Made by a program: the position numbers and the translations under genes
Shown here: positions 43,859-52,684 of the stretch, piece after piece
Layout of the letters: each line of letters begins with the position of its first letter
Position numbering within the stretch: the first letter of the stretch is position 1
Assembly: GCA_034430615.1 (NCBI GenBank)
Contig: DAOUEJ010000026.1
Location: 4,820 to 68,819, forward strand
Reading direction: 5' to 3'
From: E44-bin32 sp034430615
GTDB taxonomy: Bacteria; Chloroflexota; Anaerolineae; Anaerolineales; E44-bin32
DNA: 64,000 nt
The notes under the pieces: generated by a model
Seen by the model: the letters and a program-made list of their open reading frames with translations, nothing else
Told to the model about the DNA's origin: nothing
The model's database searches: none

Positions 43859-44500
43859 CTATACCGCTGGTTTTAATACCACAACCTGTGTATCTTCTGA
43901 CAGGCTGCCCTTGGTTACTTTTAAGGAAGGAAGCGGTTCCGGATCAGCGAGGCCCATCTCCTTCAGGAATCCCTCCGCTGTGCCCAGTTCGATTGTCTCC
44001 TTAGCGGTTTTGAAATGCATCGGAATCACGATTGAAGGCTCGATCAAGCTTATCACCTCAGCCGCCTGCGAAGGGGTGAGTGCGGAACCTCCACCGACCG
44101 GTACCAGTGCGACATCCACCGTTCCCAGGTCTTCGATTTGGGATTGTGTTGGCACAGCGTGTAGATCCCCGAGGTGTGCGACGCTGACGCCCTCGTAGTT
44201 GAACACGTACAACGTGTTCTCCGGTGTTCCGTTCTCCGCACCCCTTTTTGCCAGCATCCGCACCCCGGTAATGAAGACGCCGCCAATTTCATACTCACCT
44301 GGGCCGTCGATCACGCGATGCGTGACCTTGACCGCCTCGACATAGGCGTGGCCCTTAGCTTGATGGCTGATGGTGACCACATCTGCTTTCAGCTTCAACG
44401 CCGGCAGGCCCAGCTCTGGGCCAAAAGGATCCGTCACAACCGAAGTCATGCCGCGTTCTACCAATCTGAAGCATGACAACCCGTACCAGGTGATCTCCAT
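43859..44500 (-). CDS. Metallo-beta-lactamase fold protein with altered metal motif
   Basis: A 213-residue MBL-fold protein of the UPF0173-like group: EITWYGLSCFRL at the start, then VVTISHQAKGHAYVEAV, the DGPGEYEIGGVFITGVR signature, VAHLGDLHAV and IPMHFKT. The usual metal motif S/T-H-x-H-x-D/G-H is here SHQAKGH, so the middle His is lost, while the later His and Asp residues remain. It may bind one metal or none. Substrate unknown. Confidence 0.75.
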   Translation of the reverse strand: MEITWYGLSCFRLVERGMTSVVTDPFGPELGLPALKLKADVVTISHQAKGHAYVEAVKVTHRVIDGPGEYEIGGVFITGVRMLAKRGAENGTPENTLYVFNYEGVSVAHLGDLHAVPTQSQIEDLGTVDVALVPVGGGSALTPSQAAEVISLIEPSIVIPMHFKTAKETIELGTAEGFLKEMGLADPEPLPSLKVTKGSLSEDTQVVVLKPAV

Positions 44501-44575
44501 TCATCCTCCCGGGAATGATTCGAGCGATTATACTCGATCCATTGCGGGGCAAGCAAAAGCGCCTGGAGTTAGGGC

Positions 44576-45346
44576 ATGATGAAACCACTCGAATCCCTCG
44601 AACTGGGCGGAGGCCGGGTTGATGGCACCTCTGTCAATGACTACATGCTCTCGTTGCCGCCAGACTGTGAGCATTACGCCGACGCACAGATTGATGATTA
44701 CCGATCTCTCCCAAAAAGTGAATTTAGGTGGCGCCCCCCACTCCATCTTGAACTCAATGCACGAGCGAGTAGCTTACAGCCGTCAGGCACACTCGGATTT
44801 GGGCTATGGAATGATCCCTTCTCGATGATCCTGGGACAGGGCGCAGCGGAGCAGCGCATCCCGGCGCTGCCCCAGGCGGCTTGGTTCTTCTATGGCAGCC
44901 CACCCAATGATCTCTCACTGGGAGGTCGATCACCCGGCGCCGGCTGGTTGGCCATGACCATGCGCTCAAGGCGCATCCCGACACCCCTCATCGCCCCGCC
45001 GCTGCTTCTAGCATGGCTCCTAGCGCAGATCCAGCCATTGCGCGCACCCCTTTTCAAGATAGCGCGCTCCATCGTCAGAGTAGAAGCGTGTGAAGTTGGA
45101 GTGCCGATGGATGATTGGCATCGCTATGCCATCGAATGGTTGCCTGAGCAAATCGAGTTCCATGTCGATGGGCGGCTCGTGATGGCTGCCTCTCTTACGC
45201 TACGAATCCCGCTTGGATTTGTAGCCTGGATCGATAACCAGTACCTGATTGCCTCGCCTGCCGCTGGCCTACGGTTCGGTGTTCTGTCGACGGTTGCTGA
45301 ACAGTGGTTAGAACTCAAAGGTCTCTCGATCCGAAAGGCAATTTGA
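44576..45346 (+). CDS. Hypothetical protein with GH16/concanavalin-like C-terminal half
   Basis: A 256-residue protein, no signal peptide. The region DDWHRYAIEWLPEQIEFHVDGRLV (about 180-205) is the typical strand pair of GH16-type and related jelly-roll folds, and LGFGLWNDPFS is an earlier strand. The GH16 catalytic ExDxE motif is not visible, so it is not a proven glycosidase. ATG is at 44576 or 44579. Middle residues 130-160 are hydrophobic and Pro-rich. Function unknown. Confidence 0.6.
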   Translation: MMKPLESLELGGGRVDGTSVNDYMLSLPPDCEHYADAQIDDYRSLPKSEFRWRPPLHLELNARASSLQPSGTLGFGLWNDPFSMILGQGAAEQRIPALPQAAWFFYGSPPNDLSLGGRSPGAGWLAMTMRSRRIPTPLIAPPLLLAWLLAQIQPLRAPLFKIARSIVRVEACEVGVPMDDWHRYAIEWLPEQIEFHVDGRLVMAASLTLRIPLGFVAWIDNQYLIASPAAGLRFGVLSTVAEQWLELKGLSIRKAI

Positions 45347-45383
45347 CGCGACAGCTAACATTCCGGTTTATACCTATCATTGC

Positions 45384-45412
45384 TTGACGGTTTGTGACAC
45401 GGAAAGTACAAT
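45384..45412 (+). promoter_or_regulatory. Promoter of tRNA-Phe
   Basis: TTGACG, 17-base spacer, TACAAT, ending 10 bases before the mature tRNA 5' end. Confidence 0.8.
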
Positions 45413-45422
45413 CGAGTGCTGT

Positions 45423-45498
45423 GCCGAGGTAGCTCAGTTGGTAGAGCACTTGACTGAAAATCAAGGGGTCACCAGTTCAAATCTGGTCCTCGGCACCA
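45423..45498 (+). tRNA. tRNA-Phe (GAA)
   Basis: A complete 76-nt cloverleaf with encoded CCA: acceptor GCCGAGG/CCTCGGC, D arm GCTC...GAGC, anticodon loop CTGAAAA with GAA, T arm ACCAG-TTCAAAT-CTGGT. All stems pair. Confidence 0.97.
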
Positions 45499-45499
45499 G

Positions 45500-45523
45500 T
45501 GCCGCTCCTTCCCTGGAGCGGCA
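45500..45523 (+). terminator. Terminator of tRNA-Phe
   Basis: A 9-bp stem TGCCGCTCC/GGAGCGGCA with a 6-base loop directly after the tRNA, followed by a moderately T-rich stretch. Confidence 0.7.
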
Positions 45524-45568
45524 GCTTCCTTTAAAAGGGTAGATTCGCATTAATCAGCCAAGATCAAG

Positions 45569-45598
45569 AAGCGGGAAAGGTCGAAGCCCTTCCCGCTT
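45569..45598. terminator. Stem-loop between tRNA-Phe and the methyltransferase
   Basis: AAGCGGGAA/TTCCCGCTT, 9 bp, 12-base loop. Lies 103 bases past the minus-strand methyltransferase stop and may terminate from either side. Confidence 0.5.
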
Positions 45599-45700
45599 AT
45601 GTACCCGCCCCTCGTCCAAACTTTACCCCGTTTCTCCAATTGCGGGCGAACTTTGAAGCCATTTGTAAGCCTCACTCAGGCTCATCGCTCCTTGATTCGC

Positions 45701-46801
45701 CTATAGCATGCGGCGCGCTTGCTGGCGAAGTACGTCGAGCACCACCCAACCCTGTGCCGGATTTTCCACGTACCAGTGGTCCCACCCATTGCAAGGTACC
45801 CCTTCGCTCAACAACGTACCCAACTGGTGGATCGAACCTTCCTGGTCACCCATCTGCAGCCGGCCATCGGGTTTCACCTTCGCCTGCAGATCACGGTCAC
45901 GCCGGAAGTAGAGGGTCTGCCCGGGTTCCACCAACCCCAATTCAAGCAGACTGGCGAAGGGGATCCTCGGCGCCCGGCGCCGGCGATCGGCGACATCGAA
46001 TGTAGCCGCATCCCAGAGTTGGGGCTCGATCGCTTCAATCCGCTCGCGGGACAGGCGGGCGTAGTTCGGATCGCGCTCGACCCCAATCCATTTCCGGTGT
46101 AAACGTCTGGCGACCGCACCCGTCGTCCCTACCCCGAAGAAGGGGTCGAGCACCACATCGCCCGGATCGGTCGAGGCAAGGAGAACCCTGTATAGAAGTG
46201 CCTCGGGTTTCTGCGTGGGGTGCGCTTTGCGTCCGTCGACCTTGATCCGCTCCTTGCCTGTGCACAGCGGTATTTCCCAATCACTGCGCATCTGCTTTTC
46301 ATCGTTGAGTGATTTCATGGCGTGGTGGTTGAAGGTGTAGCTGGCTTCGCGGTCTTTTGCCGCCCAGAGCAAGGTTTCGTGAGCGTTAGCGAATCGAATC
46401 CCGCGAAAGTTTGGCATCGGGTTGGTCTTGATCCAGATCACGTCATTAAGGATCCAGAAGCCAAGATTCTGCAGGATCGAACCCAGGCGGTAGATGTTGT
46501 GGTAGCTTCCGATCACCCACAGCGTGCCGTCCGGCTTGAGCAGCCTGCGGCAGGCCTCCAGCCAGGCCCGGCTGAAACGGTCGTAGGCGGCGAAATCCTC
46601 AAACTGATCCCATGTATCATTAACGGCATCGACTTTGGTCTGGTTGGGACGCCAGAGATCACGCCGCAGCTGCAGATTGTAGGGAGGATCGGCGAAGACC
46701 AGATCGATGCTGCCCTCTGGCAAACCTGCCATGATCTCGATACAGTCCCCCTCCAGAACCTGCTCCAAGGGCAGTAAATATCCCTCAGTCGGCATCCACA
46801 T
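45701..46801 (-). CDS. CcrM-like DNA adenine methyltransferase (orphan)
   Basis: A 366-residue beta-class N6-adenine methyltransferase: catalytic DPPYNLQL near residue 40, then the target-recognition stretch, then the SAM motif DPFFGVGTTGAVARR, the motif order of CcrM and HinfI. The last 75 residues (PRIPFASLLELGLVEPGQTLYF to GWDHWYVENPAQG) form the C-terminal domain found in CcrM, needed for DNA binding. By homology it would methylate GANTC. No restriction endonuclease gene is adjacent, so it is probably a solitary epigenetic enzyme. Confidence 0.88.
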   Translation of the reverse strand: MWMPTEGYLLPLEQVLEGDCIEIMAGLPEGSIDLVFADPPYNLQLRRDLWRPNQTKVDAVNDTWDQFEDFAAYDRFSRAWLEACRRLLKPDGTLWVIGSYHNIYRLGSILQNLGFWILNDVIWIKTNPMPNFRGIRFANAHETLLWAAKDREASYTFNHHAMKSLNDEKQMRSDWEIPLCTGKERIKVDGRKAHPTQKPEALLYRVLLASTDPGDVVLDPFFGVGTTGAVARRLHRKWIGVERDPNYARLSRERIEAIEPQLWDAATFDVADRRRRAPRIPFASLLELGLVEPGQTLYFRRDRDLQAKVKPDGRLQMGDQEGSIHQLGTLLSEGVPCNGWDHWYVENPAQGWVVLDVLRQQARRML

Positions 46802-46804
46802 TCC

Positions 46805-47218
46805 TCATATAGGGCACTCCCCCTTCGAGCGCCAGATCCCAGTTTGATCCTCAAAGCATTCGCAGTAGGACGTCCCCGGATCCGTTGGCTCGCCAGCCCA
46901 GAGCCAGAAGCGTACCTGGTTCTCGATGCAGGCCTGCCCTTCCCGCTCACTCCCGCTCACGATACGCATGCGTGACAACGCCAGTCCTTGTACATCAGCC
47001 TCTCGCAGTAACCACACCCGATTCTCGCGCAGATCGCCCTGACGCCAGCTGATCTCTCCCCGTGCAAGAAGCTGGGCTGAGCCCAGGCACACCAGGACAA
47101 GCAGCAAGCCCACAAAGCTTACGAGTAGACATCCAGTGCGGGCCGAAAACGGCATCGGCTTGGATAGAGCAGAGACGGGTTCGTTCCCCTTTGAGGACAT
47201 TTCTTCGCCTGGATTCAT
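46805..47218 (-). CDS. Small single-pass membrane protein
   Basis: A 137-residue protein with one TM helix (CLLVSFVGLLLVLVCLGSAQLL, about 30-51) and an outward domain of about 85 residues with cysteines in ACIEN, YCECFED and GECPI that could form disulfides. It ends 3 bases before the methyltransferase start, so they are probably co-transcribed. No family recognised. Confidence 0.6.
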   Translation of the reverse strand: MNPGEEMSSKGNEPVSALSKPMPFSARTGCLLVSFVGLLLVLVCLGSAQLLARGEISWRQGDLRENRVWLLREADVQGLALSRMRIVSGSEREGQACIENQVRFWLWAGEPTDPGTSYCECFEDQTGIWRSKGECPI

Positions 47219-47300
47219 CGAATTGCAGTCTACACGCTCTTGGCCATCGCGGCAATCATTTGGGCTCCAGGCCGGTTTTTCAGCCCGGCAGACCGAGTTC

Positions 47301-47329
47301 TTGACTTTCGATGTTCTTCAAGGTATCCT
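47301..47329 (+). promoter_or_regulatory. Promoter of tRNA-Gly/tRNA-Cys
   Basis: TTGACT, 17-base spacer, TATCCT, 12 bases before the tRNA-Gly 5' end. Confidence 0.65.
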
Positions 47330-47341
47330 TCGACGCGGCAT

Positions 47342-47413
<72 letters not shown>

Positions 47414-47437
47414 CTTACACTTTCCGTAATCATTCCA

Positions 47438-47509
47438 GGCGACGTGGCCAAGTGGTAAGGCAAGGGTCTGCAAAACCCTCATTCGCGGGTTCAAATCCCG
47501 CCGTCGCCT
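47438..47509 (+). tRNA. tRNA-Cys (GCA)
   Basis: A 72-nt cloverleaf, CCA not encoded: acceptor GGCGACG/CGTCGCC, anticodon loop CTGCAAA, T arm GCGGG-TTCAAAT-CCCGC. It is 24 bases after tRNA-Gly and shares its transcript. Confidence 0.97.
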
Positions 47510-47531
47510 CCTTAGGAAGATTGCCCGAAAT

Positions 47532-47580
47532 GGAACGGATATGGGACTCCAAACCAGGAGCATACCTGCTTCCGTTTTTT
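47532..47580 (+). terminator. Terminator of the tRNA pair
   Basis: Outer stem AACGGA/TCCGTT with an inner CTCC/GGAG stem, followed by a run of six T. The remaining 170 bases up to the GH57 gene show nothing recognisable. Confidence 0.6.
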
Positions 47581-47753
47581 CCTTTAAATCGCCACTTCTA
47601 GCGCCTAATTGAACTTCTTTTCCCAACCTTAAGCCACCCCAAGTGATCGCCCCCGGTCGGATGAAAACGCATGCTATCCCTGCCATAATGCTGGATAACA
47701 GGGTAGGACTTTTATACGGGATTGGGAGGCCGTTCAACGTAACCTTTGAAAGC

Positions 47754-50700
47754 TCAAGGCTGGATCATCGGCACCTGAGGATACTGGTCCGGCTCGAGAT
47801 CGGCGAGCGCAGCACCTTGCGGCGCCTGATTGCGCAGCAGATCTTCCTGAACCAGTATGTTGCCTCCCGGCCAGAGAGTATCCATGATGCGCGTGTCGGT
47901 GATCGTCCCAGTTCCACCACCAATGCGCCATTGCTCTGCATTCTGCTGCACATCACGCACACGCCACACGCCTGCCGACGGGTAGCCTTCCTGACTCAAG
48001 ACGGCGACTGCGTAGCTCCACTCCTGTGGATCACCGGGCAGCAGGCTTCGTGGCACGCGAATTGTGACTCTGCGTTGGCCGGGGTTCGTGGTAATGGAAA
48101 AACCGGAATCGATCTGCACTGGACCACTCGGACCGGGAGCGAAGATCCCCGGTGTCCAGCCCTCGGCCCAGATGGCATAATCCCATGCGAACTCCGGGGT
48201 CAACGCCGCGTTGCGTCCGGGAAGCAATATCCGTGCACCCTGCGCGAGGCCATCCACATCGACATAAATATCAATCGTTTGAATGCTCAGCCCGTTCGGC
48301 GATCCCCATTCGTTAATCACCGGACCTCGAAACTGCAGCCGGAAGATCACGTCTGTCTCATCGTAGCCGACAGTAAGTCCGGTCAGGTCGAAGACTCCCG
48401 GCTTGAAGACCGTATCGTTGGGGTACTGATAGGATCCAGGGCCATGATCATCTGCAGCCGGATCCTCGATTTCGAGGAACACGTTCGAAATCGGCAGGTC
48501 AGGAATCGCCGCCAGCGCCGGGCCATCTGGAGGAATGACCTCACTATCAGTTCCATCCTGGCTCAGGACCAGGCGCACGTTGATCCGGTCACCGCTGCGT
48601 GCCTCGGGGAAAAAGCTGCTGAAACGAAGGGCAAGCTCGAGTGTTCGGCCATCGGGTGAAACGCCTCCGGCTAATTCCGGAGCACCCATTCCCGGCACCC
48701 AGCCACCGCTGCCATCCGGCATATAAAATGCCGAGGACAGATCCCCGGCCGAATACTGCACCTCGATCAGGTCCTTTGCGCCGAATCCGATCTGTGTCTT
48801 TCCCGCTCCGAAGCGAGCATAGGCATTCGCCGCCTGGCCATAGGGTGAGCTCAGATAAAAGCCCAGGACAGTATCCTTCGTAAGTGGAGAGGCAAGATCG
48901 ACCCGCAGGTAAAGATCCTCCAAACTGTATCCAAAGTAAAGCGCTTCGACTTCCCCCTGTGCAAATTCATATCGTCCCGCGTTTACCCACTCATCTGGTT
49001 CGATCATCCCATCGAGCGAAATCGAAAGCAGGTCGAGCGGATCCTGATCGGGGAGCTGACGCGCCTGCGGAATGACAGGGACGGAGACAAAATCGGGCAC
49101 TGGTTCACCGATCGTGCTGTAGACCTGCTTGAGGTAGCTGCGGAACTGGCGGTCGAAATTATCATCAGCGCCCGAGGTCTGGTCGCTGCCGTACCACCAG
49201 AACCAGTCCGATCCCTCGGCCTTATACATCAGCCGATATGCCCGGTCGAGCGTCGCTGGATCGAGACCGTCGGCTGCCTGCTGCAGGGCTTCGCGTGTGC
49301 GGCGTAAATATTCCCAGGCGCTGTTCTCCTCCTCTTCGCCGATCCATGTGCTGAATGTGCCGTCGATCCATGAGCCCGCCCACAGCGGATCCAGCTCGGG
49401 CAGCTCGACGCCACCCGCGTCGATCGCCTCCAGGTATTCGGAGGGCGTCACCGTGACGATCTCATCGGATTCCGAAAGCAATCGGTACAACTCGTGTAGA
49501 AATTCTTTCCCGTCGTTAGGGTAGTACTCCCAAGCGTTCTCGCCGTCGAGCAGCACCGTGACCAGATGTGGGCCTTCGGCGTGCTCCTCGCGAAGCCGAG
49601 CCTTGATCGCCTCCAACCTGGCGACAAAATCGGCGGCAGCCTGAACTCCCGGGGTGCCGGAATACTCGAAGCCGACCTTATCTGAAAGAAGGTGATCGCG
49701 GAAGATGATCGCCACCGGTCCACCGCGCGCACCCCGGACAGAGTACGCACGGTAGAGCTGATCGGCCTGCAGAACGGTGTCCTGTATGTCGCGCGTGAAC
49801 CCTTCCAGGTCCGGCAGGCTCTTGGCCAACACGTCCTCATCGGACGCCATCCAGCGGATGCCCGCGTTCGCGATCATGGTCACGATGTTCTCGGCGACGG
49901 AGCCCTCCGCTGGCCACATCCCGCGCGGATCCGTCCCGAAGTGCTCCCGGTAGGATTGGATCCCTAACTCAACCTGCGCCACCGCGTCTTGACCGTAGAC
50001 GAAGCGCGTCGGAAGATCCGCCTCAGGCAGGCCCATGCTCGCCAGATCGCTGTCGACGAGCAGCGGGAGGATCGGATGGGCATAGGGTGTCGTCGTGACC
50101 TCGATCTGTCCGCGGCTCTGAAGTTCGGCATGGAGTGGAATGACTTCCCGCACCAGGCGCAGCTGCTCGCTGAACACGATCGTCTTATCGTCCTCCGAAT
50201 AATCCCGCCCCTTGGCAACCAGGCTGGCGAGCGGCTCGAGTGCCATCCAATCCGGGTCGATCCAGGCCAGATTGAACAGCACCTGCAGATCACGGAAATC
50301 CTGCGCGCTCCAGTTCTGGAGGCTATTTTCATCGCGCAGGCTTGACAATTCCATATAGCGCGGGAAGCGGGCGATGATGCCGGGGTTGATGTCGAAAAAG
50401 CGGTCGAGCAGGAACTGCTTCTGTTCCTCGGTCAATTCCTCGGCAGGCACTTCCGCATGCACCAGGTAGAGATCCTTCGCCCCTTCACCGATCGCATCCA
50501 GTTGCTCGATCAGGCTCGGCGTGAGGTTGAAGGTGGCATGAATGTCGGGATACTCCTCCAGAATCGCTGCCATGTCGACGTAGTCTTTGGCTGCATGCAT
50601 CCGCACCCATGGCCGTTCGAAGATCCCGGTCTCCGGGTCCTGGTAGTAGAAAGGTTGGTGCTGATGCCAGATGATAGCCAAGTAGAGTTTGCCGTCTTCG

Positions 50701-50864
50701 ATCGTCAGGGTTTCCGACCGTGACTTTACCGGGGCAGCTGTTCCCCCGGAGGGGAGAGCAGATCCGGTCGACTCGACGGATACTCCGGCCTCCGGACTGC
50801 ATGCAGCCAGCGCCACAGTGAGTAGAATGACCAGCATCAAGAAGTACCTGGCTTTCATTATCAT
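47754..50864 (-). CDS. GH57 lipoprotein, amylopullulanase-like
   Basis: A 1036-residue surface lipoprotein. Signal peptide with lipobox ALAAC near residue 22; GH57 catalytic domain about 55-470 beginning LAIIWHQHQPFYY. The nucleophile is expected at Glu320 in MWPAEGS, the acid at Asp440 in LLDGENAWEYY. After a linker, residues about 640-1035 hold beta-rich domains like those at the C-terminus of glucodextranases and archaeal amylopullulanases (LRVDLASPLTKD, DLTGLTVGYDETDVIFRLQF, GGTGTITDTRIMD). It would cut alpha-1,4 and possibly alpha-1,6 bonds in starch or pullulan at the cell surface. The start is ATG 50864 or 50858; neither has a strong ribosome site. Confidence 0.85.
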   Translation of the reverse strand: MIMKARYFLMLVILLTVALAACSPEAGVSVESTGSALPSGGTAAPVKSRSETLTIEDGKLYLAIIWHQHQPFYYQDPETGIFERPWVRMHAAKDYVDMAAILEEYPDIHATFNLTPSLIEQLDAIGEGAKDLYLVHAEVPAEELTEEQKQFLLDRFFDINPGIIARFPRYMELSSLRDENSLQNWSAQDFRDLQVLFNLAWIDPDWMALEPLASLVAKGRDYSEDDKTIVFSEQLRLVREVIPLHAELQSRGQIEVTTTPYAHPILPLLVDSDLASMGLPEADLPTRFVYGQDAVAQVELGIQSYREHFGTDPRGMWPAEGSVAENIVTMIANAGIRWMASDEDVLAKSLPDLEGFTRDIQDTVLQADQLYRAYSVRGARGGPVAIIFRDHLLSDKVGFEYSGTPGVQAAADFVARLEAIKARLREEHAEGPHLVTVLLDGENAWEYYPNDGKEFLHELYRLLSESDEIVTVTPSEYLEAIDAGGVELPELDPLWAGSWIDGTFSTWIGEEEENSAWEYLRRTREALQQAADGLDPATLDRAYRLMYKAEGSDWFWWYGSDQTSGADDNFDRQFRSYLKQVYSTIGEPVPDFVSVPVIPQARQLPDQDPLDLLSISLDGMIEPDEWVNAGRYEFAQGEVEALYFGYSLEDLYLRVDLASPLTKDTVLGFYLSSPYGQAANAYARFGAGKTQIGFGAKDLIEVQYSAGDLSSAFYMPDGSGGWVPGMGAPELAGGVSPDGRTLELALRFSSFFPEARSGDRINVRLVLSQDGTDSEVIPPDGPALAAIPDLPISNVFLEIEDPAADDHGPGSYQYPNDTVFKPGVFDLTGLTVGYDETDVIFRLQFRGPVINEWGSPNGLSIQTIDIYVDVDGLAQGARILLPGRNAALTPEFAWDYAIWAEGWTPGIFAPGPSGPVQIDSGFSITTNPGQRRVTIRVPRSLLPGDPQEWSYAVAVLSQEGYPSAGVWRVRDVQQNAEQWRIGGGTGTITDTRIMDTLWPGGNILVQEDLLRNQAPQGAALADLEPDQYPQVPMIQP

Positions 50865-50942
50865 GCTTTCGAATCACACAAGAATGAGTGCGCCTCCGAG
50901 TTCCATGCTTTCGTCCAAGAAATCCTCAATCCGAGTTTATAT

Positions 50943-52586
50943 CTACTCATTGCTTTGTTGCTCCCACGGGCGGGATTCCTTCCGGTGTTGAATGAGACGC
51001 TGATAGAATGCCATCAAATCCCGATCCTGCGCCTCACTCCAGATCATTTCCGTCCGGCTCGCCTCCAATCCGATTTCGCGCGACTTACCCAACTGCTGGC
51101 TTAGCCCGACCTCCGTGCCGTAGTAGATCACCGGAGGTCCGGGCATACGCATCTGAATCTCAACCGCCTCGCGCAACCTGGATCGATCGCCATCGGCGAG
51201 AAAGAGAAAGCGATCCATATCATGATTGTCGAGGAATGTAAGCATGAGAAAGTCGGGGTCGAAATATGCCCCATGGCTGCTCAAGAAATTCTGCAGCTGT
51301 GCTTCGGACCACAATCCCTTTGCGTACGTTCGACGGACGGCATCGGCAAAGTGAAAATCAAGAGCACCATCCATGCACCCGCTGTAGCGGCGAAGCACAT
51401 CGACAGGTTCAACTACTTCGCCAAAACAGAAGCTGTCTGGCTTTTCTTGTTTGCTAGCGCTCCAGAGGTCCGACCAAAAACCGGGACCGGGGCCATTCGC
51501 ATGATCGAGGCGGAATCCATCGACATCGAACTCGTGCAGCCAGTAACGGGCAGTTTCAAGCATCCACTCGCGCGCCCCGGCCTCGGCCAGGTTTAGCTGG
51601 GGCATTGTGCGGACCCCGAAGAAGGTGCGGTAGCCAATATCGGAATCATCGAAATAGAACCAGCTGCGGTAGCGGCTGTTATTGTTCCTCAACGCATCTT
51701 GAAAGAATGGGTGCTGGTTTGAAATGTGGTTGCATACCAGATCGAGGACGATGCGAATGCCGCGCCCATGCGCTTCTGCGACCAGTTCACGCAGCGCAAC
51801 GTCGCCGCCCACCCGGTCGTCCACACGGCTGGTATCCACGGCATCATAGCCGTGGACCGTCGGGCTGGGGAAGATCGGGCTCAACCACAGGCAGGTGCTC
51901 CCTAGATTTTCGAGGTAATCAAGCTTCTCCGCGATCCCTGCCAGTGTCCCACCGAAGGGTGCGCGCAGGTCTGATGTCTGGATCCAATCCCTGCCCTGGC
52001 CAGGAGAAAAGCGGTCGACGAAGATATGGTAGATCACAGATTCCCGAGCCCATGCGGGAGGCCTGAGGCGATCGAATTGAAAGTTAAAGACAGTTCCATC
52101 AGCAGCGTCGCCGACAGATACAGGTTCGAGAGACCTGCCATGGAAATACGCCTCCGCCATACGATCCGTGCTTAGCTTGATGTCCGGCCAGTCGGCGAAG
52201 ATCTCCGGTTCACCTTCCCGCCAGCCTCCAATTCGGTAGCGGACGACGGCTCCTTCAGGCTGGGCTGGCAGCACAGCCTCCCAGCGTGAGATGTAACCCC
52301 AGATCAAACTGTCCCATTCGGGCTCAAGGCGATCGAAACCAACAACGAAACCATTCTCCACGCTTCCCCGGTCACCATGAGGGGTCGAACCGTCCAATGT
52401 CACATAGGCTGCAACATGATCGACTGGGACTTCTGGAGCTGCCCTCACTTTTAGTCGTACTTCCTGGCCTGGTTCTGGATCGCGTGGGCTGCGCTCATGG
52501 TTATGCTGGAGACCGCTGCACGAGACGCGGTGGTAGTTCAATTTCAGTTCATCGACAGCTACAAACCCGAAGATGAAATCATCCAA
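50943..52586 (-). CDS. GH13 alpha-amylase family enzyme (neopullulanase/cyclomaltodextrinase-like)
   Basis: A 547-residue GH13 enzyme with an N-terminal beta domain (about 1-165) and a TIM barrel. The four conserved regions are intact: DLVCNH, GFRLDHA with nucleophile Asp361, FGEVV with acid Glu390, and FLDNHD with Asp456. There is no signal peptide, so it likely cleaves imported maltodextrins in the cytoplasm. The C-terminal domain is short, and subfamily cannot be fixed by eye. The start is TTG 52586 with GAGG upstream. It follows malG after a strong hairpin and may be transcribed at a lower level. Confidence 0.85.
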   Translation of the reverse strand: MDDFIFGFVAVDELKLNYHRVSCSGLQHNHERSPRDPEPGQEVRLKVRAAPEVPVDHVAAYVTLDGSTPHGDRGSVENGFVVGFDRLEPEWDSLIWGYISRWEAVLPAQPEGAVVRYRIGGWREGEPEIFADWPDIKLSTDRMAEAYFHGRSLEPVSVGDAADGTVFNFQFDRLRPPAWARESVIYHIFVDRFSPGQGRDWIQTSDLRAPFGGTLAGIAEKLDYLENLGSTCLWLSPIFPSPTVHGYDAVDTSRVDDRVGGDVALRELVAEAHGRGIRIVLDLVCNHISNQHPFFQDALRNNNSRYRSWFYFDDSDIGYRTFFGVRTMPQLNLAEAGAREWMLETARYWLHEFDVDGFRLDHANGPGPGFWSDLWSASKQEKPDSFCFGEVVEPVDVLRRYSGCMDGALDFHFADAVRRTYAKGLWSEAQLQNFLSSHGAYFDPDFLMLTFLDNHDMDRFLFLADGDRSRLREAVEIQMRMPGPPVIYYGTEVGLSQQLGKSREIGLEASRTEMIWSEAQDRDLMAFYQRLIQHRKESRPWEQQSNE

Positions 52587-52655
52587 AACATATCCTCGCT
52601 TCGGCGAAGGGAATTCGAATTCCTTCTATTTTAGACAGCTGCAGCTTTCCGGAAG

Positions 52656-52684
52656 AAAGGCTGATGGTTGAGCCATCAGCCTTT
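52656..52684 (-). terminator. Hairpin at the malG stop codon
   Basis: A perfect 12-bp stem, AAAGGCTGATGG and its complement, loop of 5. The upstream arm includes the malG stop, so translation to the end of malG competes with the stem; CTTTCTT follows on the minus strand. Confidence 0.7.
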
